From: Azospirillum melinis
Lineage (GTDB): Bacteria; Pseudomonadota; Alphaproteobacteria; Azospirillales; Azospirillaceae
DNA length: 62,851 nucleotides
Assembly: GCF_013340935.1 (NCBI RefSeq)
Contig: NZ_WHOS01000042.1
Span: 1 to 62,851, forward strand
Reading direction: 5' to 3'
Shown: in pieces, positions 52,233 to 62,851 of the stretch
Layout: each line of letters opens with the position of its first letter
Position numbering within the stretch: the first letter of the stretch is position 1
Notes under the pieces: model-generated
Told to the model about the DNA's origin: nothing
The model's input: only the letters and a program-made list of their open reading frames with translations
The model's database searches: none
Program-made: the position numbers and the translations under genes

Positions 52233-53603
52233 ATGACCGTTTCGCCGAACGACCAGCACAAGACGGAGTCCTCCGGGGTCCTGACTCTGCTGGACGACCT
52301 GATCGCCAAGGCGCGCGCCGCCGGCGCGGATGCCGCCGATGCCGTGCTGTTCGACAGCGCGTCCGTGTCCCTCGCCCACCGGCTGGGCAAGACCGAGAAG
52401 CTTGAGCGCTCCGAATCCGGCGATCTCGGCCTCAGGGTGTTCGTCGGCAAGCGGCAGGCCATCGTCTCCTCCACCGACCGCAGCGGCAAGGCGCTGGACG
52501 AGTTGGTCGAGCGTGCCATCGCCATGGCCCGTGTGGTGCCGGAGGACGGCTTCGCCGGCATCGCCGATCCGGAGCAGCTGTCCCGCAGCTGGCCCGACCT
52601 CGACATCTGCGATGATGAGGAACCGTCTTCGGAAACGCTGATCGAACGCGCGCGGATCGCCGAAGAGGCAGCGCTGGCGGTCGAGGGCGTCACCAATTCC
52701 GAAGGGGGCGATGCCGGCTGGAGCCGCTCGACCATCGCGATTGCCGCCTCCAACGGCTTCGCCGGCACCTACGGGGTGTCGCGCCAGTCGCTGTCTGCCT
52801 CCGTCCTGGCCGGTACCGGCACCGGGATGGAGCGCGACTATGATTATGACAGCAAGGTCTATGGCGCTGACCTGCGCGATCCCGCCGAGATCGGCCGCGA
52901 GGCCGGCGAGCGCGCCGTCCGCCGCCTGAACCCGCGCCGCGTCAAGAGCTGCAAGGTGCCGGTGTTCTTCGACCCGCGGGTGTCGCGCGGCCTGCTCGGT
53001 CACCTGACCGGCGCCATCAGCGGTCCCAGCATCGCCCGCGGCACCAGCTTCCTGAAGGACAGGATGGGGCAGCAGATCTTCGCGTCCTCCATCACCATCG
53101 TCGACGATCCGCATGTGAAGCGCGGCCTGCGCTCCCGTCCCTTCGATGCCGAGGGCGTCGAAGTGTCGCGGCGTACGCTGATCGAGGACGGTGTGCTGAC
53201 CACCTGGCTGCTCGACCTGCGGTCCGCCCGGCAACTCGGCCTGACGACCACCGGCCATGCCGCCCGCGGCACCTCCGGCCCGCCCGGCCCGGCCCCCGCC
53301 AACGTCTACATGGCTGCCGGCAAGCGCAGCCGCGCCGACATGCTGGCGGAGATCAAGGACGGCTTCTATGTCACCGATCTGATGGGCATGGGCGTCAATG
53401 GCGTCACCGGCGATTACAGCCGTGGTGCCGGCGGTTTCTGGATCGAGAACGGACAGATCACGTATCCCGTCAACGAGATCACCATCGCTGGCAACCTCAA
53501 GGACATGTTCCTGAACATGGAGGCGGCCGACGACCTGGAACTGCGCTTCGGCATGGATGCGCCGACTGTGCGCATCGACGGCATGACCATCGCCGGGATG
53601 TAA
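52233..53603 (+). CDS. pmbA: TldD/PmbA family metallopeptidase subunit (TldE)
   Basis: 456 residues. Typical PmbA blocks: SGDLGLRVFVGKRQAIVSSTD, YGVSRQSLSASVLAGTGTGMERDYDYDS, VPVFFDPRVSRGLLGHL and the C-terminal GVNGVTGDYSRGAGGFWIENG. PmbA/TldE forms a heterodimer with TldD, which has the HExxxH zinc site that PmbA lacks; together they trim modified peptides such as microcin precursors. TldD is not in the window. The start is ATG 52233 with CCGGAG upstream. Two terminator-like hairpins follow. Confidence 0.94.
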   Translation: MTVSPNDQHKTESSGVLTLLDDLIAKARAAGADAADAVLFDSASVSLAHRLGKTEKLERSESGDLGLRVFVGKRQAIVSSTDRSGKALDELVERAIAMARVVPEDGFAGIADPEQLSRSWPDLDICDDEEPSSETLIERARIAEEAALAVEGVTNSEGGDAGWSRSTIAIAASNGFAGTYGVSRQSLSASVLAGTGTGMERDYDYDSKVYGADLRDPAEIGREAGERAVRRLNPRRVKSCKVPVFFDPRVSRGLLGHLTGAISGPSIARGTSFLKDRMGQQIFASSITIVDDPHVKRGLRSRPFDAEGVEVSRRTLIEDGVLTTWLLDLRSARQLGLTTTGHAARGTSGPPGPAPANVYMAAGKRSRADMLAEIKDGFYVTDLMGMGVNGVTGDYSRGAGGFWIENGQITYPVNEITIAGNLKDMFLNMEAADDLELRFGMDAPTVRIDGMTIAGM

Positions 53604-53639
53604 ACGCCGGCATGTAAGCGGAGGCGTTCAGGCCGCTTA

Positions 53640-53659
53640 GGGCGGAGGCATCTCCGCCC
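53640..53659 (+). terminator. Hairpin downstream of pmbA
   Basis: GGGCGGAG pairs with CTCCGCCC around a GCAT loop, 36 bp after the stop, followed by GTCTATT. Confidence 0.5.
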
Positions 53660-53706
53660 GTCTATTCATCATTTGGCATCGTTCTTGCGCAGACAGCGGG
53701 CAACCC

Positions 53707-53728
53707 AAAGCGGGTTCGCCCGCTTTTT
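53707..53728 (+). terminator. UUCG-loop terminator of pmbA
   Basis: AAAGCGGG and CCCGCTTT arms close a TTCG tetraloop and run into five T residues, the classic intrinsic terminator form. Confidence 0.85.
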
Positions 53729-53843
53729 GTGCTGCATTTCCGCCACTCTGCCTGTCCAAACGTCAGCTAGGCCCTTGCGCATATCTGCCTGATCTGTTAG
53801 CAATTTGCCGCTTTTTTGGGCGAAATGCTGAAGGTTTGTGCAA

Positions 53844-55070
53844 ATGGATACGGCAAAGACGGGTGGCGACGTCCTTTTCGTGCTGATGGGCGCGGTGATG
53901 GTGCTGGCGATGCATTGCGGCTTCGCCCTGCTGGAGGTCGGGACGGTCCGGCGCAAGAATCAGGTGAACGCGCTGGTGAAGATCCTGTCAGACTTCGCCA
54001 TGTCGACCCTTGCCTATTTCTTCGTCGGCTATGCCGTGGCCTACGGCATCGACTTCTTCGCCGACGCCCACACGCTGGTCGGCAAGGGAAGCGGCGGCTT
54101 CGCGGCCTATGGCTACGATCTGGTGAAGTTCTTCTTCCTGGCGACCTTTGCCGCCGCGGTGCCGGCCATCGTCTCGGGCGGCATCGCCGAGCGCGCCAGG
54201 TTCTGGCCGCAGGCCGGCGCCACGCTGGCGCTGATCGCGCTGTTCTATCCATTGCTGGAAGGCACGGTGTGGGGAACCCGCTTCGGCCTGCAAGGCTGGA
54301 TGGCCGCGACCTTCGGCCAGCCGTTCCACGACTTCGCCGGATCGGTGGTGGTGCATGCCTTCGGCGGCTGGGTGGCGCTGGGTGCGGTGCTGAACCTCGG
54401 CAATCGCCGCGGCCGCTACCGCCCCAACGGTTCGCTGATCGCCATTCCGCCGTCGAACATCCCCTTCCTGGCGCTGGGCGCCTGGGTGCTGTGTGTCGGC
54501 TGGTTCGGCTTCAACGTGATGAGCGCCCAGGTTCTGGACGGCGTGACGGGTCTGGTCGCGCTGAACTCGCTGATGGCGATGGTCGGTGGCATCGTCACGT
54601 CGCTGGTGATCAGCCGCACCGATCCCGGCTTCGTCCACAACGGCGCACTGGCCGGTCTGGTGGCGGTCTGCGCCGGGTCCGACGTGATGCACCCGCTGGG
54701 CGCGCTGGTCACCGGCGGCATCGCCGGGCTGCTGTTCGTCTGGGCCTTCAACAAGTGCCAGATCGACTGGAAGATCGACGACGTGCTGGGCGTCTGGCCG
54801 CTGCACGGTCTGTGCGGCCTGACCGGCGGCCTGCTGGCCGGCGTCTTCGGGCAGGAGGCGCTGGGCGGCCTTGGCGGCGTGTCGATCCTCAGCCAGATCG
54901 TCGGGACGCTGGGCGGTGCCGGCTTCGGCTTCGCCGCCGGTCTGGCGGTCTACGGCCTGCTGCGCGTCACCGTCGGCATCCGCCTCGATCCCGAGCAGGA
55001 GTACAAGGGTGCCGACCTGTCGTTGCACCACATCACCGCGTACCCGGAAGAGGACGCGCCCGGCATGTAA
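53844..55070 (+). CDS. Amt/MEP/Rh-type ammonium transporter
   Basis: 408 residues from ATG 53844 (a GTG two codons before is possible). About eleven membrane segments. Pore residues are seen: Asp163 (HDFAGS) and the twin His171 and His321 (VVHAFGGW and LHGLCG). No N-terminal signal is present. The cytoplasmic tail reads GADLSLHHITAYPEED and lacks the usual HGE-AY contact motif for GlnK, and no glnK/glnB gene is adjacent. So it is a second, non-canonical Amt channel, perhaps not controlled by PII (inference). It is monocistronic. Confidence 0.9.
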   Translation: MDTAKTGGDVLFVLMGAVMVLAMHCGFALLEVGTVRRKNQVNALVKILSDFAMSTLAYFFVGYAVAYGIDFFADAHTLVGKGSGGFAAYGYDLVKFFFLATFAAAVPAIVSGGIAERARFWPQAGATLALIALFYPLLEGTVWGTRFGLQGWMAATFGQPFHDFAGSVVVHAFGGWVALGAVLNLGNRRGRYRPNGSLIAIPPSNIPFLALGAWVLCVGWFGFNVMSAQVLDGVTGLVALNSLMAMVGGIVTSLVISRTDPGFVHNGALAGLVAVCAGSDVMHPLGALVTGGIAGLLFVWAFNKCQIDWKIDDVLGVWPLHGLCGLTGGLLAGVFGQEALGGLGGVSILSQIVGTLGGAGFGFAAGLAVYGLLRVTVGIRLDPEQEYKGADLSLHHITAYPEEDAPGM

Positions 55071-55182
55071 TGCGCCGCGCACAACTCCGCCGCCCCTTGG
55101 CCGACTCTTGCTTTGCCGGGGCGGCGGCTTTAGTGTCCGGCGCGAACTCCTCCCCCTCACGACGCCGGATTTTGACCGCCCC

Positions 55183-55868
55183 ATGAAGGCCGCCATCGTC
55201 GTTTTCCCCGGCTCCAACCGCGAACGCGACGCTGTCGCCGCGCTGGAGGCCGTCAGCGGGACCAAGCCGCATCTGGTCTGGCACCGCGACACCGAACTGC
55301 CCAAGGTCGACCTGATCGTCGTGCCCGGCGGCTTCTCCTATGGCGATTACCTGCGCTCCGGCGCCATGGCGGCGCATTCGCCGATCATGCGCGAGGTGAA
55401 GGCGCGGGCCGATCAGGGCGTCCGGGTGCTCGGCGTCTGCAACGGCTTCCAGATCATCACCGAGGCCGGGCTGCTGCCCGGCGCGCTGATGCGCAACGGT
55501 GCGCTGAAGTTCGTCTGCCGCGTCCAGCATCTGCGGGTGGAGAACACCGACAGCCCCTTCACCAAGAAATACGCGAAGGGCCAGATCGTCCGTTTCCCCG
55601 TGGCGCACGGCGACGGCAACTACTGGACCGACGCGGAGACGGTGAAGCGGCTGGACGGCGAAGGCCAGGTCGCCTTCCGTTATGTCGGTGACGAGGCGCG
55701 GTCCGATCCGCGCGGCAACCCCAACGGCTCGGTGTCCGACATCGCCGGCATCTTCAATGCCAAGCGCACCGTGCTCGGCCTGATGCCGCATCCCGAGGAC
55801 GCGGTGGAGGCCCTGCACGGCAACACCGACGGCAAGCCCATGTTCGAAGGTCTGGTGGAGGCCCTGTC

Positions 55869-55872
<4 letters not shown>
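55183..55872 (+). CDS. purQ: Phosphoribosylformylglycinamidine synthase, glutaminase subunit
   Basis: 229 residues starting MKAAIVVFPGSNRERDAV. The class I amidotransferase nucleophile is Cys86 (GVCNGFQI), with the His/Glu of LMPHPEDAVE near the end. It supplies ammonia to PurL in step four of purine synthesis. Its stop overlaps the purL GTG start (GTGA), so translation is coupled. The third subunit, PurS, usually directly upstream, is not seen; a transporter gene is there instead. Confidence 0.96.
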
Positions 55873-58094
<2,222 letters not shown>

Positions 58095-58151
58095 GACGGC
58101 CGGGTCGTAAGAAAAACGGCCAGACCTGATCGAGGTGACCGATCAAGATCG

Positions 58152-58189
58152 ACGGGGCTGCTTCATGCGAGGCGGCCCCGTTTCTTTTT
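58152..58189 (+). terminator. Terminator of purQL
   Basis: ACGGGGC pairs with GCCCCGT around a 16-nt partly paired loop, followed by TTTCTTTTT. Confidence 0.8.
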
Positions 58190-58312
58190 CCGGCCGGGGA
58201 GCGGCGGACACCCTGCGCCGTTCATGCTCTGTCGTGTACAGACAGGCAAATCGCGTTAAACTCACCGCTCCAAAGGGTTGGATCGGCATATGAGCGCGCC
58301 TGGAGGCGGGGA

Positions 58313-59137
58313 ATGGGGTTTTCAGTCACCTTTTGGGGCGTGCGCGGCACCATTCCCTGCCCAATGGCCTCGCATCTGGGGTTCGGTGGCAACACCTCCT
58401 GCGTCGAAGTGCAGGCGGGCAAGCAGCGGATCATCATCGACGCCGGTACCGGGCTGCGGATGCTGGGGCGCAAGCTACTGGCCGAAGGGGTGACCGGCGC
58501 CACGCTGCTGCTGAGCCACACCCATCTCGACCACATCAGCGGCTTTCCCTTCTTCGCGCCGGCCTACACCAAGGGCTTCGGTCTTCGCGTCATCTCCGGC
58601 CATCTCAACGGCGGTCCCGACATCGAATCGGTGATGGCGCGCCAGATGGAACGGCCGCTCTTCCCGGTACCGCTGCGCACCATGGGCGGCGACCTGAGCT
58701 TCCTCGAGGTGCCGCCCGGCCACAGTTTCAAGCTGGAGGGCGGGGTGCGCATCCACACCGCGGCGCTGAACCATCCCGATGGCGCCACCGGCTATCGGAT
58801 CGAGTATCAGGGGCGGTCGGTCGCCTACGTCACCGACACCGAACATGTGCCTGACCACCCCGATCGCAACATCCTGAACCTTGTCGACGGGGTGGATCTG
58901 CTGCTCTACGACTCGACCTACACCGACGATGAATGGGTGCAGCGGATCGGCTGGGGCCATTCCACCTGGATGGAAGCGGTGCGGATCGCCCGCGCGGCCC
59001 ATGTGAAGACGCTGGGCCTGTTCCACCACGATCCAGACCACGACGACGCGACGATGGAGCGGATCGAGGCGGCGGCCAAGGCAGAGTTCGCTAATTGCTT
59101 TGCCGCGCGCGAGGGAACCACCATTTCCCTCGACTGA
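58313..59137 (+). CDS. Metallo-beta-lactamase-fold hydrolase
   Basis: 274 residues from ATG 58313 (GGAGGCGGG upstream). The dinuclear zinc motif HTHLDH is at 69-74 (LLLSHTHLDHISGFPFF); further ligands lie in TDTEH, DSTYTDDEW and the GLFHHDPDHDD stretch. The opening FWGVRGTIPCP and GGNTSCVEV match the PhnP/cyclic-phosphodiesterase branch of the fold. It is probably a cytoplasmic phosphodiesterase, substrate unknown. The ArsB/NhaD-type permease starts 22 bp after it. Confidence 0.9.
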   Translation: MGFSVTFWGVRGTIPCPMASHLGFGGNTSCVEVQAGKQRIIIDAGTGLRMLGRKLLAEGVTGATLLLSHTHLDHISGFPFFAPAYTKGFGLRVISGHLNGGPDIESVMARQMERPLFPVPLRTMGGDLSFLEVPPGHSFKLEGGVRIHTAALNHPDGATGYRIEYQGRSVAYVTDTEHVPDHPDRNILNLVDGVDLLLYDSTYTDDEWVQRIGWGHSTWMEAVRIARAAHVKTLGLFHHDPDHDDATMERIEAAAKAEFANCFAAREGTTISLD

Positions 59138-59159
59138 CATTCCCTGTGCATCGGGCATT

Positions 59160-60395
59160 ATGACCGCAACCATCCTGATTCTGTTCGCCGCCACCTATCT
59201 GGGCATGGCGCTGGGCGGCTTTCCCGGCCTGCGCATCGACCGCACCGGCATCGCGCTGGTCGCAGCGATCCTGTTGCTGGCGACCGGGGCGCTGGATACC
59301 GCCGCCGCCGTGTCGGCCATCGACTTCCCGACGATCTTCATCCTGCTGGGTCTGATGATCCTGTCGGCGCAATATGCCGGCAGCGGCTTCTACGACTGGT
59401 GCGCGCTGAAGGTGGCGCAGGCGGCGAAGTCACCGGCGCGGCTCCTGGCGGTGATCGTGCTGGTCGCCGGCGGGCTGTCGGCAGTGCTGGCGAACGACGT
59501 GGTCGTCTTCGCGATGACGCCGATGCTGTGCCTGGGCTTGCAGGCGCGCAAGCTGGACCCGCGGCCCTACCTGATCGGGCTGGCGGGCGCCGCCAATGCA
59601 GGGTCGGCGGCGACGATGATCGGCAACCCGCAGAACATCCTGATCGGTCAGGTCGGGCATCTCGATTTCTGGCGCTTCCTGGCGATCTGCGGCGGCCCGG
59701 CGCTGGCGGCCATGGCCATCGCCTATGCGACCGTCTGGCTGGTCTGGCGCGGCCGTTTCGGCATGCCGCAGGAGGGGCACGGGGACGCCGTGCAGGCGGT
59801 GCCGAAGCTCGACCGCTGGCAGTTGGGCAAGGCGGTGGCGGCGACGCTCGTTCTGCTGATCCTGTTCACCCGCGACATCCCGCAGGAACATGCGGTGCTG
59901 CTGATCGCCGGTGTGATGATGGTGAGCCGCCGCATGGCCAGCCGCGACATGCTGGGCATGGTCGACTGGCACCTTCTGGTGCTGTTCGGCGCGCTCTTCG
60001 CGATCAACCATGCGCTGGGGCTGACCGGCATCCCGACGGCGCTGGTCAACGACCTGAGCGCGGCAGGATGGCTTCCCGACCGGCTGGCGGTGATGCTGCC
60101 GCTGTCGCTGGCAGGCAGCAACACCATCGGCAACGTCCCGGCGGTGATCCTGCTGCTGGCCGCTTGGCCGTCGCCGCCGGAAGGGGCGCTCTACGGGCTG
60201 GCGCTGCTGTCGACCCTGGCCGGCAACCTGCTGCTGCCGGGCAGCCTCGCCAACATCATCGTGGCGGAGCGGGCTGCCGCTGCCGGCGTCAAGCTGGGCT
60301 TTGTCGAGCATGCGCGCTGCGGCGTGCCGATGGCGCTGCTGTCGATGGCGGTGGCGGCGGTCTGGCTGTGGGCGGGTGGGTGGATGGGGCTGTGA
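59160..60395 (+). CDS. ArsB/NhaD/SLC13-type permease
   Basis: 411 residues and about eleven membrane segments, from ATG 59160. Ion transporter superfamily signatures are seen: SAVLANDVVVFAMTPM and SAATMIGNPQNILIG in the first half and LAGSNTIGNVPAVILLL in the second, the two inverted repeats that build the substrate site. The substrate may be Na+, a dicarboxylate, arsenite or another anion; sequence alone does not tell. The gene follows the metallo-hydrolase gene by 22 bp, so they may be one transcript. Confidence 0.9.
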   Translation: MTATILILFAATYLGMALGGFPGLRIDRTGIALVAAILLLATGALDTAAAVSAIDFPTIFILLGLMILSAQYAGSGFYDWCALKVAQAAKSPARLLAVIVLVAGGLSAVLANDVVVFAMTPMLCLGLQARKLDPRPYLIGLAGAANAGSAATMIGNPQNILIGQVGHLDFWRFLAICGGPALAAMAIAYATVWLVWRGRFGMPQEGHGDAVQAVPKLDRWQLGKAVAATLVLLILFTRDIPQEHAVLLIAGVMMVSRRMASRDMLGMVDWHLLVLFGALFAINHALGLTGIPTALVNDLSAAGWLPDRLAVMLPLSLAGSNTIGNVPAVILLLAAWPSPPEGALYGLALLSTLAGNLLLPGSLANIIVAERAAAAGVKLGFVEHARCGVPMALLSMAVAAVWLWAGGWMGL

Positions 60396-60518
60396 CGTGC
60401 AGGCTGTGACCTGTGATCACCACGTGACTTTGGGAACTGCAAGCCCCTTCTGCCGGGTGCGACAAATGGGGTACTCTGTTCGGAGCGCCATTGTCGTGCG
60501 CCGGGGTGGGGGAGCGCT

Positions 60519-61739
60519 GTGGGTCTGGTCGGCCAATTCCTTGAATTTATCGAAAGTGCTCCGAACCAGTCGCTGCGGTCGCTCAGCGATCGGGTGCTGC
60601 GCAAGTGCCGCGAACTGACGGGTGCCGAGGCCGGCACGATCTTCATGCTGCGCGGGCAGGGGCGGCACCGTCATCTCGATGCGGTGAGCGCGCAGAACGA
60701 CGTGATCCGCGCCAGACCGACCCTGTTTTCGGTGCCGGTCAGCCAAGCCTCCATCGTCGGCTACGTCGCTGCGACCGGCGAGACGCTGCTGCTGGAGGAT
60801 GCCTACGCCATTCCGGCGGACCGGCCCTACAACTTCAACCCGGCCTTCGACCAGCGCACCGGCTTCCGCACCCGGTCCATCATGGCCTTCGCGTTGAAGG
60901 GGTTCCGTGACCGGCCCATCGGCGTGGTGCAGCTGATCAACCGCCGCCCGCTGGAGGGGCCGCCGGCCTTTCTGCCCGATCACGAGCAGATGATCGCCCC
61001 GGTCAACCACATCGTCGGCCGGGCGCTGGAACGCGCTGCGACGCTGGAGCGGCTGACCGAACGCAACCGTGCCCTGACCAAGGAGCGCCGTCGTGTCGCC
61101 GAACTCCAGGCCGAGACGGAGCGGGCCTTCATGGTGTCGGTCAATTTGCTGGCCCGCGCCGCCGAGGTGCATGACGAGGACACCGGCAACCACATCCTGA
61201 GGGTCAACGAATATTCCTACATGCTGGCGACCTGGGCCGGTTGCAGCCGCGCCTTTTGCCAGGAGATCCGCTTTTCCGCCGCCCTGCACGATGTCGGCAA
61301 GATGAGCGTCGATCAGGCGGTTCTGCACAAGCGGGGCCGGCTCGACGAGCGCGAGCTTGCGGAAATGCGGCGCCATCCGGTCTATGGCCACGACATCCTG
61401 GTCGCATCGGACCGGTTGAAGATGGCCGCCGAGATCGCGCTGTACCATCACGAGCAATGGGCCGGCACCGGCTATCCGTTCGGCCTGAAGGGCGAGGAAA
61501 TTCCCCTCGCCGCCCGCATTGTCGCCATTGCCGACTGTTATGACGCGCTGCGCAGCGCCCGGCCCTACAAGCCGTCATTCAGCCATGAAAAGACGGTGGA
61601 CATCCTGCTGAACGGTGACGATCGCCTGGACCCGAAGGTCCATTTCGATCCGCGCCTGCTGGCGCTGTTCGCCGCCCGCCATGCGGAGTTCGGCGAGATC
61701 TGGGAGCGGCTGAAGGATCAGGAAACGCAGGATGCCTGA
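60519..61739 (+). CDS. GAF-HD-GYP domain protein (c-di-GMP phosphodiesterase-like)
   Basis: 406 residues from GTG 60519 (GGGGGAG upstream). A GAF domain (about 18-172) is followed by a coiled linker and an HD-GYP domain (about 205-395). The metal pair is His257-Asp258 (AALHDVGK), with EDTGNH (220-225) and HHEQWAGTGYP (310-320) completing it; the usual Asp of HHExWDG is Ala315. It likely hydrolyses c-di-GMP, with the GAF domain sensing a small ligand. It converges on dedA and ends at a bidirectional terminator. Confidence 0.93.
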   Translation: MGLVGQFLEFIESAPNQSLRSLSDRVLRKCRELTGAEAGTIFMLRGQGRHRHLDAVSAQNDVIRARPTLFSVPVSQASIVGYVAATGETLLLEDAYAIPADRPYNFNPAFDQRTGFRTRSIMAFALKGFRDRPIGVVQLINRRPLEGPPAFLPDHEQMIAPVNHIVGRALERAATLERLTERNRALTKERRRVAELQAETERAFMVSVNLLARAAEVHDEDTGNHILRVNEYSYMLATWAGCSRAFCQEIRFSAALHDVGKMSVDQAVLHKRGRLDERELAEMRRHPVYGHDILVASDRLKMAAEIALYHHEQWAGTGYPFGLKGEEIPLAARIVAIADCYDALRSARPYKPSFSHEKTVDILLNGDDRLDPKVHFDPRLLALFAARHAEFGEIWERLKDQETQDA

Positions 61740-61753
61740 GGCCTGACGAAAGA

Positions 61754-61792
61754 GGGCCGGTGCGGGCGGTCCACGACCTCCCGCACCGGCCC
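61754..61792. terminator. Bidirectional terminator between HD-GYP and dedA
   Basis: A perfect 13-bp stem, GGGCCGGTGCGGG with CCCGCACCGGCCC, closes a 13-nt loop between convergent stops. Confidence 0.75.
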
Positions 61793-61822
61793 TGTCTTAG
61801 GCTCAACCCGCTCAGCTGTGGG

Positions 61823-62434
61823 TCACTCGGCCGGGTTGGTCGCGGCGAGCGCGCGGCGGCGGACCCAGCGGATGCTCTTGATCGCGAGCCACAGACCGCC
61901 GATGGCAAGGCCGGTCAGCAGCAGGATCTTCGGTCCATCCTCGCCGATGGCGGCGGCAGCCTCACCGAACAGGTAACCGGCGCCGGCGAAGCTCCAGGCC
62001 CAGATGCCGGCGGCGATGAAGTTCCAGAACAGAAAGCGCGACCACGGCATCCCCGAGGTGCCGATGGCGACCGACGCGATGTTCCGGACGCCGTAGAGGA
62101 AACGGAAGACCAGGATGAAGGCGACGCCGTATTTCTCCAGCCAACCCAGCACCCGGCAGGCGTGGGCATCGGCGGAGGGGAAACGGGCCAGCGCCTTTTT
62201 GCCCCAGCGGCGGCCCAACCAGAACCAGACCTGATCGCCCAGGAAACTGCCGATCCACACCGACCCGACCAGCCAGTAAAGATTGACGATACCGAGCTTG
62301 GCGCCCATCCCGCCGAAGATTACAAATGTTTCACCTTCAAAAAAGGCCCAGACAAAGGCCATCGGGTAAAAGGCGTTCCCCCATTCCTGCAACCACGAAA
62401 TCCAGTCCAAAGCTCCCTCCGGGAGACGTCGCAT
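61823..62434 (-). CDS. DedA family membrane protein
   Basis: 203 residues, with about five hydrophobic segments. The family blocks are present: FFEGETFVIFGGMGAKLG, GDQVWFWLGRRWG and VFRFLYGVRNIASVAIGTSGM, with the conserved Glu and Arg residues. DedA proteins act in membrane lipid scrambling/undecaprenyl phosphate recycling and membrane potential upkeep. A basic tail ends the protein. The ATG at 62434 follows GGAGGGAGC. Confidence 0.92.
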   Translation of the reverse strand: MRRLPEGALDWISWLQEWGNAFYPMAFVWAFFEGETFVIFGGMGAKLGIVNLYWLVGSVWIGSFLGDQVWFWLGRRWGKKALARFPSADAHACRVLGWLEKYGVAFILVFRFLYGVRNIASVAIGTSGMPWSRFLFWNFIAAGIWAWSFAGAGYLFGEAAAAIGEDGPKILLLTGLAIGGLWLAIKSIRWVRRRALAATNPAE

Positions 62435-62602
62435 GTGGGTTCGGCGTGCCCGGCGGCGCTTTGATACCGCTTTATTGTGCGATGCGGCATATAAAGCGTG
62501 GGCTGGAAGCGATCATGACATAAAGCCGTGTGGTTTGTCTCGGAAACTTTATTGACGAAGGGACGCACCCAGCAGTGAGACTGGGGCAGTGAGACCGGCG
62601 TG

Positions 62603-62851
62603 TCAGAAATCCTCGCCCGAAAGCTCTCCCACCGCCTGCCGCGCGGCACGCAGCAGGGCGGGGTTCGGCTCCGTCGAACCTTCTCCGTCCTCGCCGTCGG
62701 TATCCCCGGAGTCGGGAACGGCCCGGCGCTTCAGTTCGCGCGCCGCTTCGATCAGCAGATGTGCCAGCCGCTGGTCGGGCAGCGCCTGCACCAGTGCCCG
62801 CAATTCCGCGTTGGACAGAGCTGCCGGGTCGAAGGCCGGCGGGGGAGGCGG
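62603..62851 (-). CDS. Partial gene, C-terminal part of an unidentified protein
   Basis: The frame is open from the window edge to a TGA at 62603, giving at least 82 residues. The visible part reads from a Pro-rich linker through ALSNAELRALVQALPDQRLAHLL and AARELKRR to an acidic patch (DSGDTDGEDGEGSTE) and a short helix ending ELSGEDF. The real start lies beyond the window. No family is recognised; the gene is transcribed toward dedA. Confidence 0.65.
   Translation of the reverse strand, partial: PPPPPAFDPAALSNAELRALVQALPDQRLAHLLIEAARELKRRAVPDSGDTDGEDGEGSTEPNPALLRAARQAVGELSGEDF

Overview
This is a high-GC chromosomal segment that reads as a free-living alphaproteobacterium of the Rhodospirillales, most likely Azospirillum or a close relative. 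The basis is gene content, namely an RcdA/DUF1465 cell-cycle factor, a PhaR-PhaAB polyhydroxybutyrate locus, zinc-free L31, PHB-type thiolase and reductase, several methyl-accepting chemotaxis proteins and an HD-GYP protein, together with strong G/C preference at third codon positions. That assignment is inference; no 16S gene is present. I see no prophage, insertion sequence or CRISPR array. It is mostly core genome with several poorly characterised accessory genes.

Layout. 1-4850: an envelope cluster of a degenerate LytM/EnvC-like murein hydrolase activator, a CtpA-type S41 protease and a divergent polysaccharide deacetylase, followed by a small HEAGH protein. 4868-8800 (minus): HAD phosphatase, proB and obgE, overlapping end to end, then rpmA-rplU with its own promoter, leader hairpin and terminator. 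8990-12360: tRNA-Ser(CGA), two envelope or sensor-like hypotheticals, an hsp20 gene with a sigma-32-like promoter and a ROSE-like RNA thermometer, rcdA and rpmE. 12566-17878: an MsbA-like ABC exporter, an ABC-2 permease, MepA endopeptidase and a SAM methyltransferase. 18014-18214: tRNA-Leu(CAG) and tRNA-Ala(GGC). 18497-20720: hypotheticals and a glutathionylspermidine-synthase-like ATP-grasp protein.

20928-25658 is the PHB region: phaR (minus) diverges from a small PhaE-like gene that overlaps a PhaC-like alpha/beta hydrolase, followed by phaA and phaB with a 14-codon open frame between them. UbiD follows. 27456-30543 is a minus-strand run of housekeeping and quality-control genes (ProX/YbaK deacylase, thioredoxin-TPR chaperedoxin, Lon-substrate-domain protein, Trm112-like, DUF971), then tRNA-Gly(GCC). 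31624-38557 holds an RraA-family protein, an AEC carrier, two chemoreceptors and an EpmC-like HExxH protein. 38970-43674 holds a translationally coupled glycosyltransferase pair, a serine beta-lactamase-like hydrolase and an NTF2-like protein.

43828-48577 is the least ordinary part: an unknown Gly/Ser-rich protein, a full-length but catalytically altered NAD-synthetase paralogue, a small membrane-protein gene interrupted by an in-frame TGA, a stand-alone proteasome-like Ntn hydrolase with Thr1/Asp17/Lys33 spacing, and elbB. 48758-62851 returns to core functions: gltX, cysS, doxX, pmbA, an Amt-type ammonium channel, purQ-purL, a metallo-beta-lactamase-fold hydrolase, an ArsB/NhaD-type permease, a GAF-HD-GYP phosphodiesterase, DedA and the 3' end of an unidentified gene.

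Many convergent gene ends are separated by strong hairpins, some sharing a CCCTCTCC/GGAGAGGG core with a repeat that forms part of the first gene's 5' coding region.
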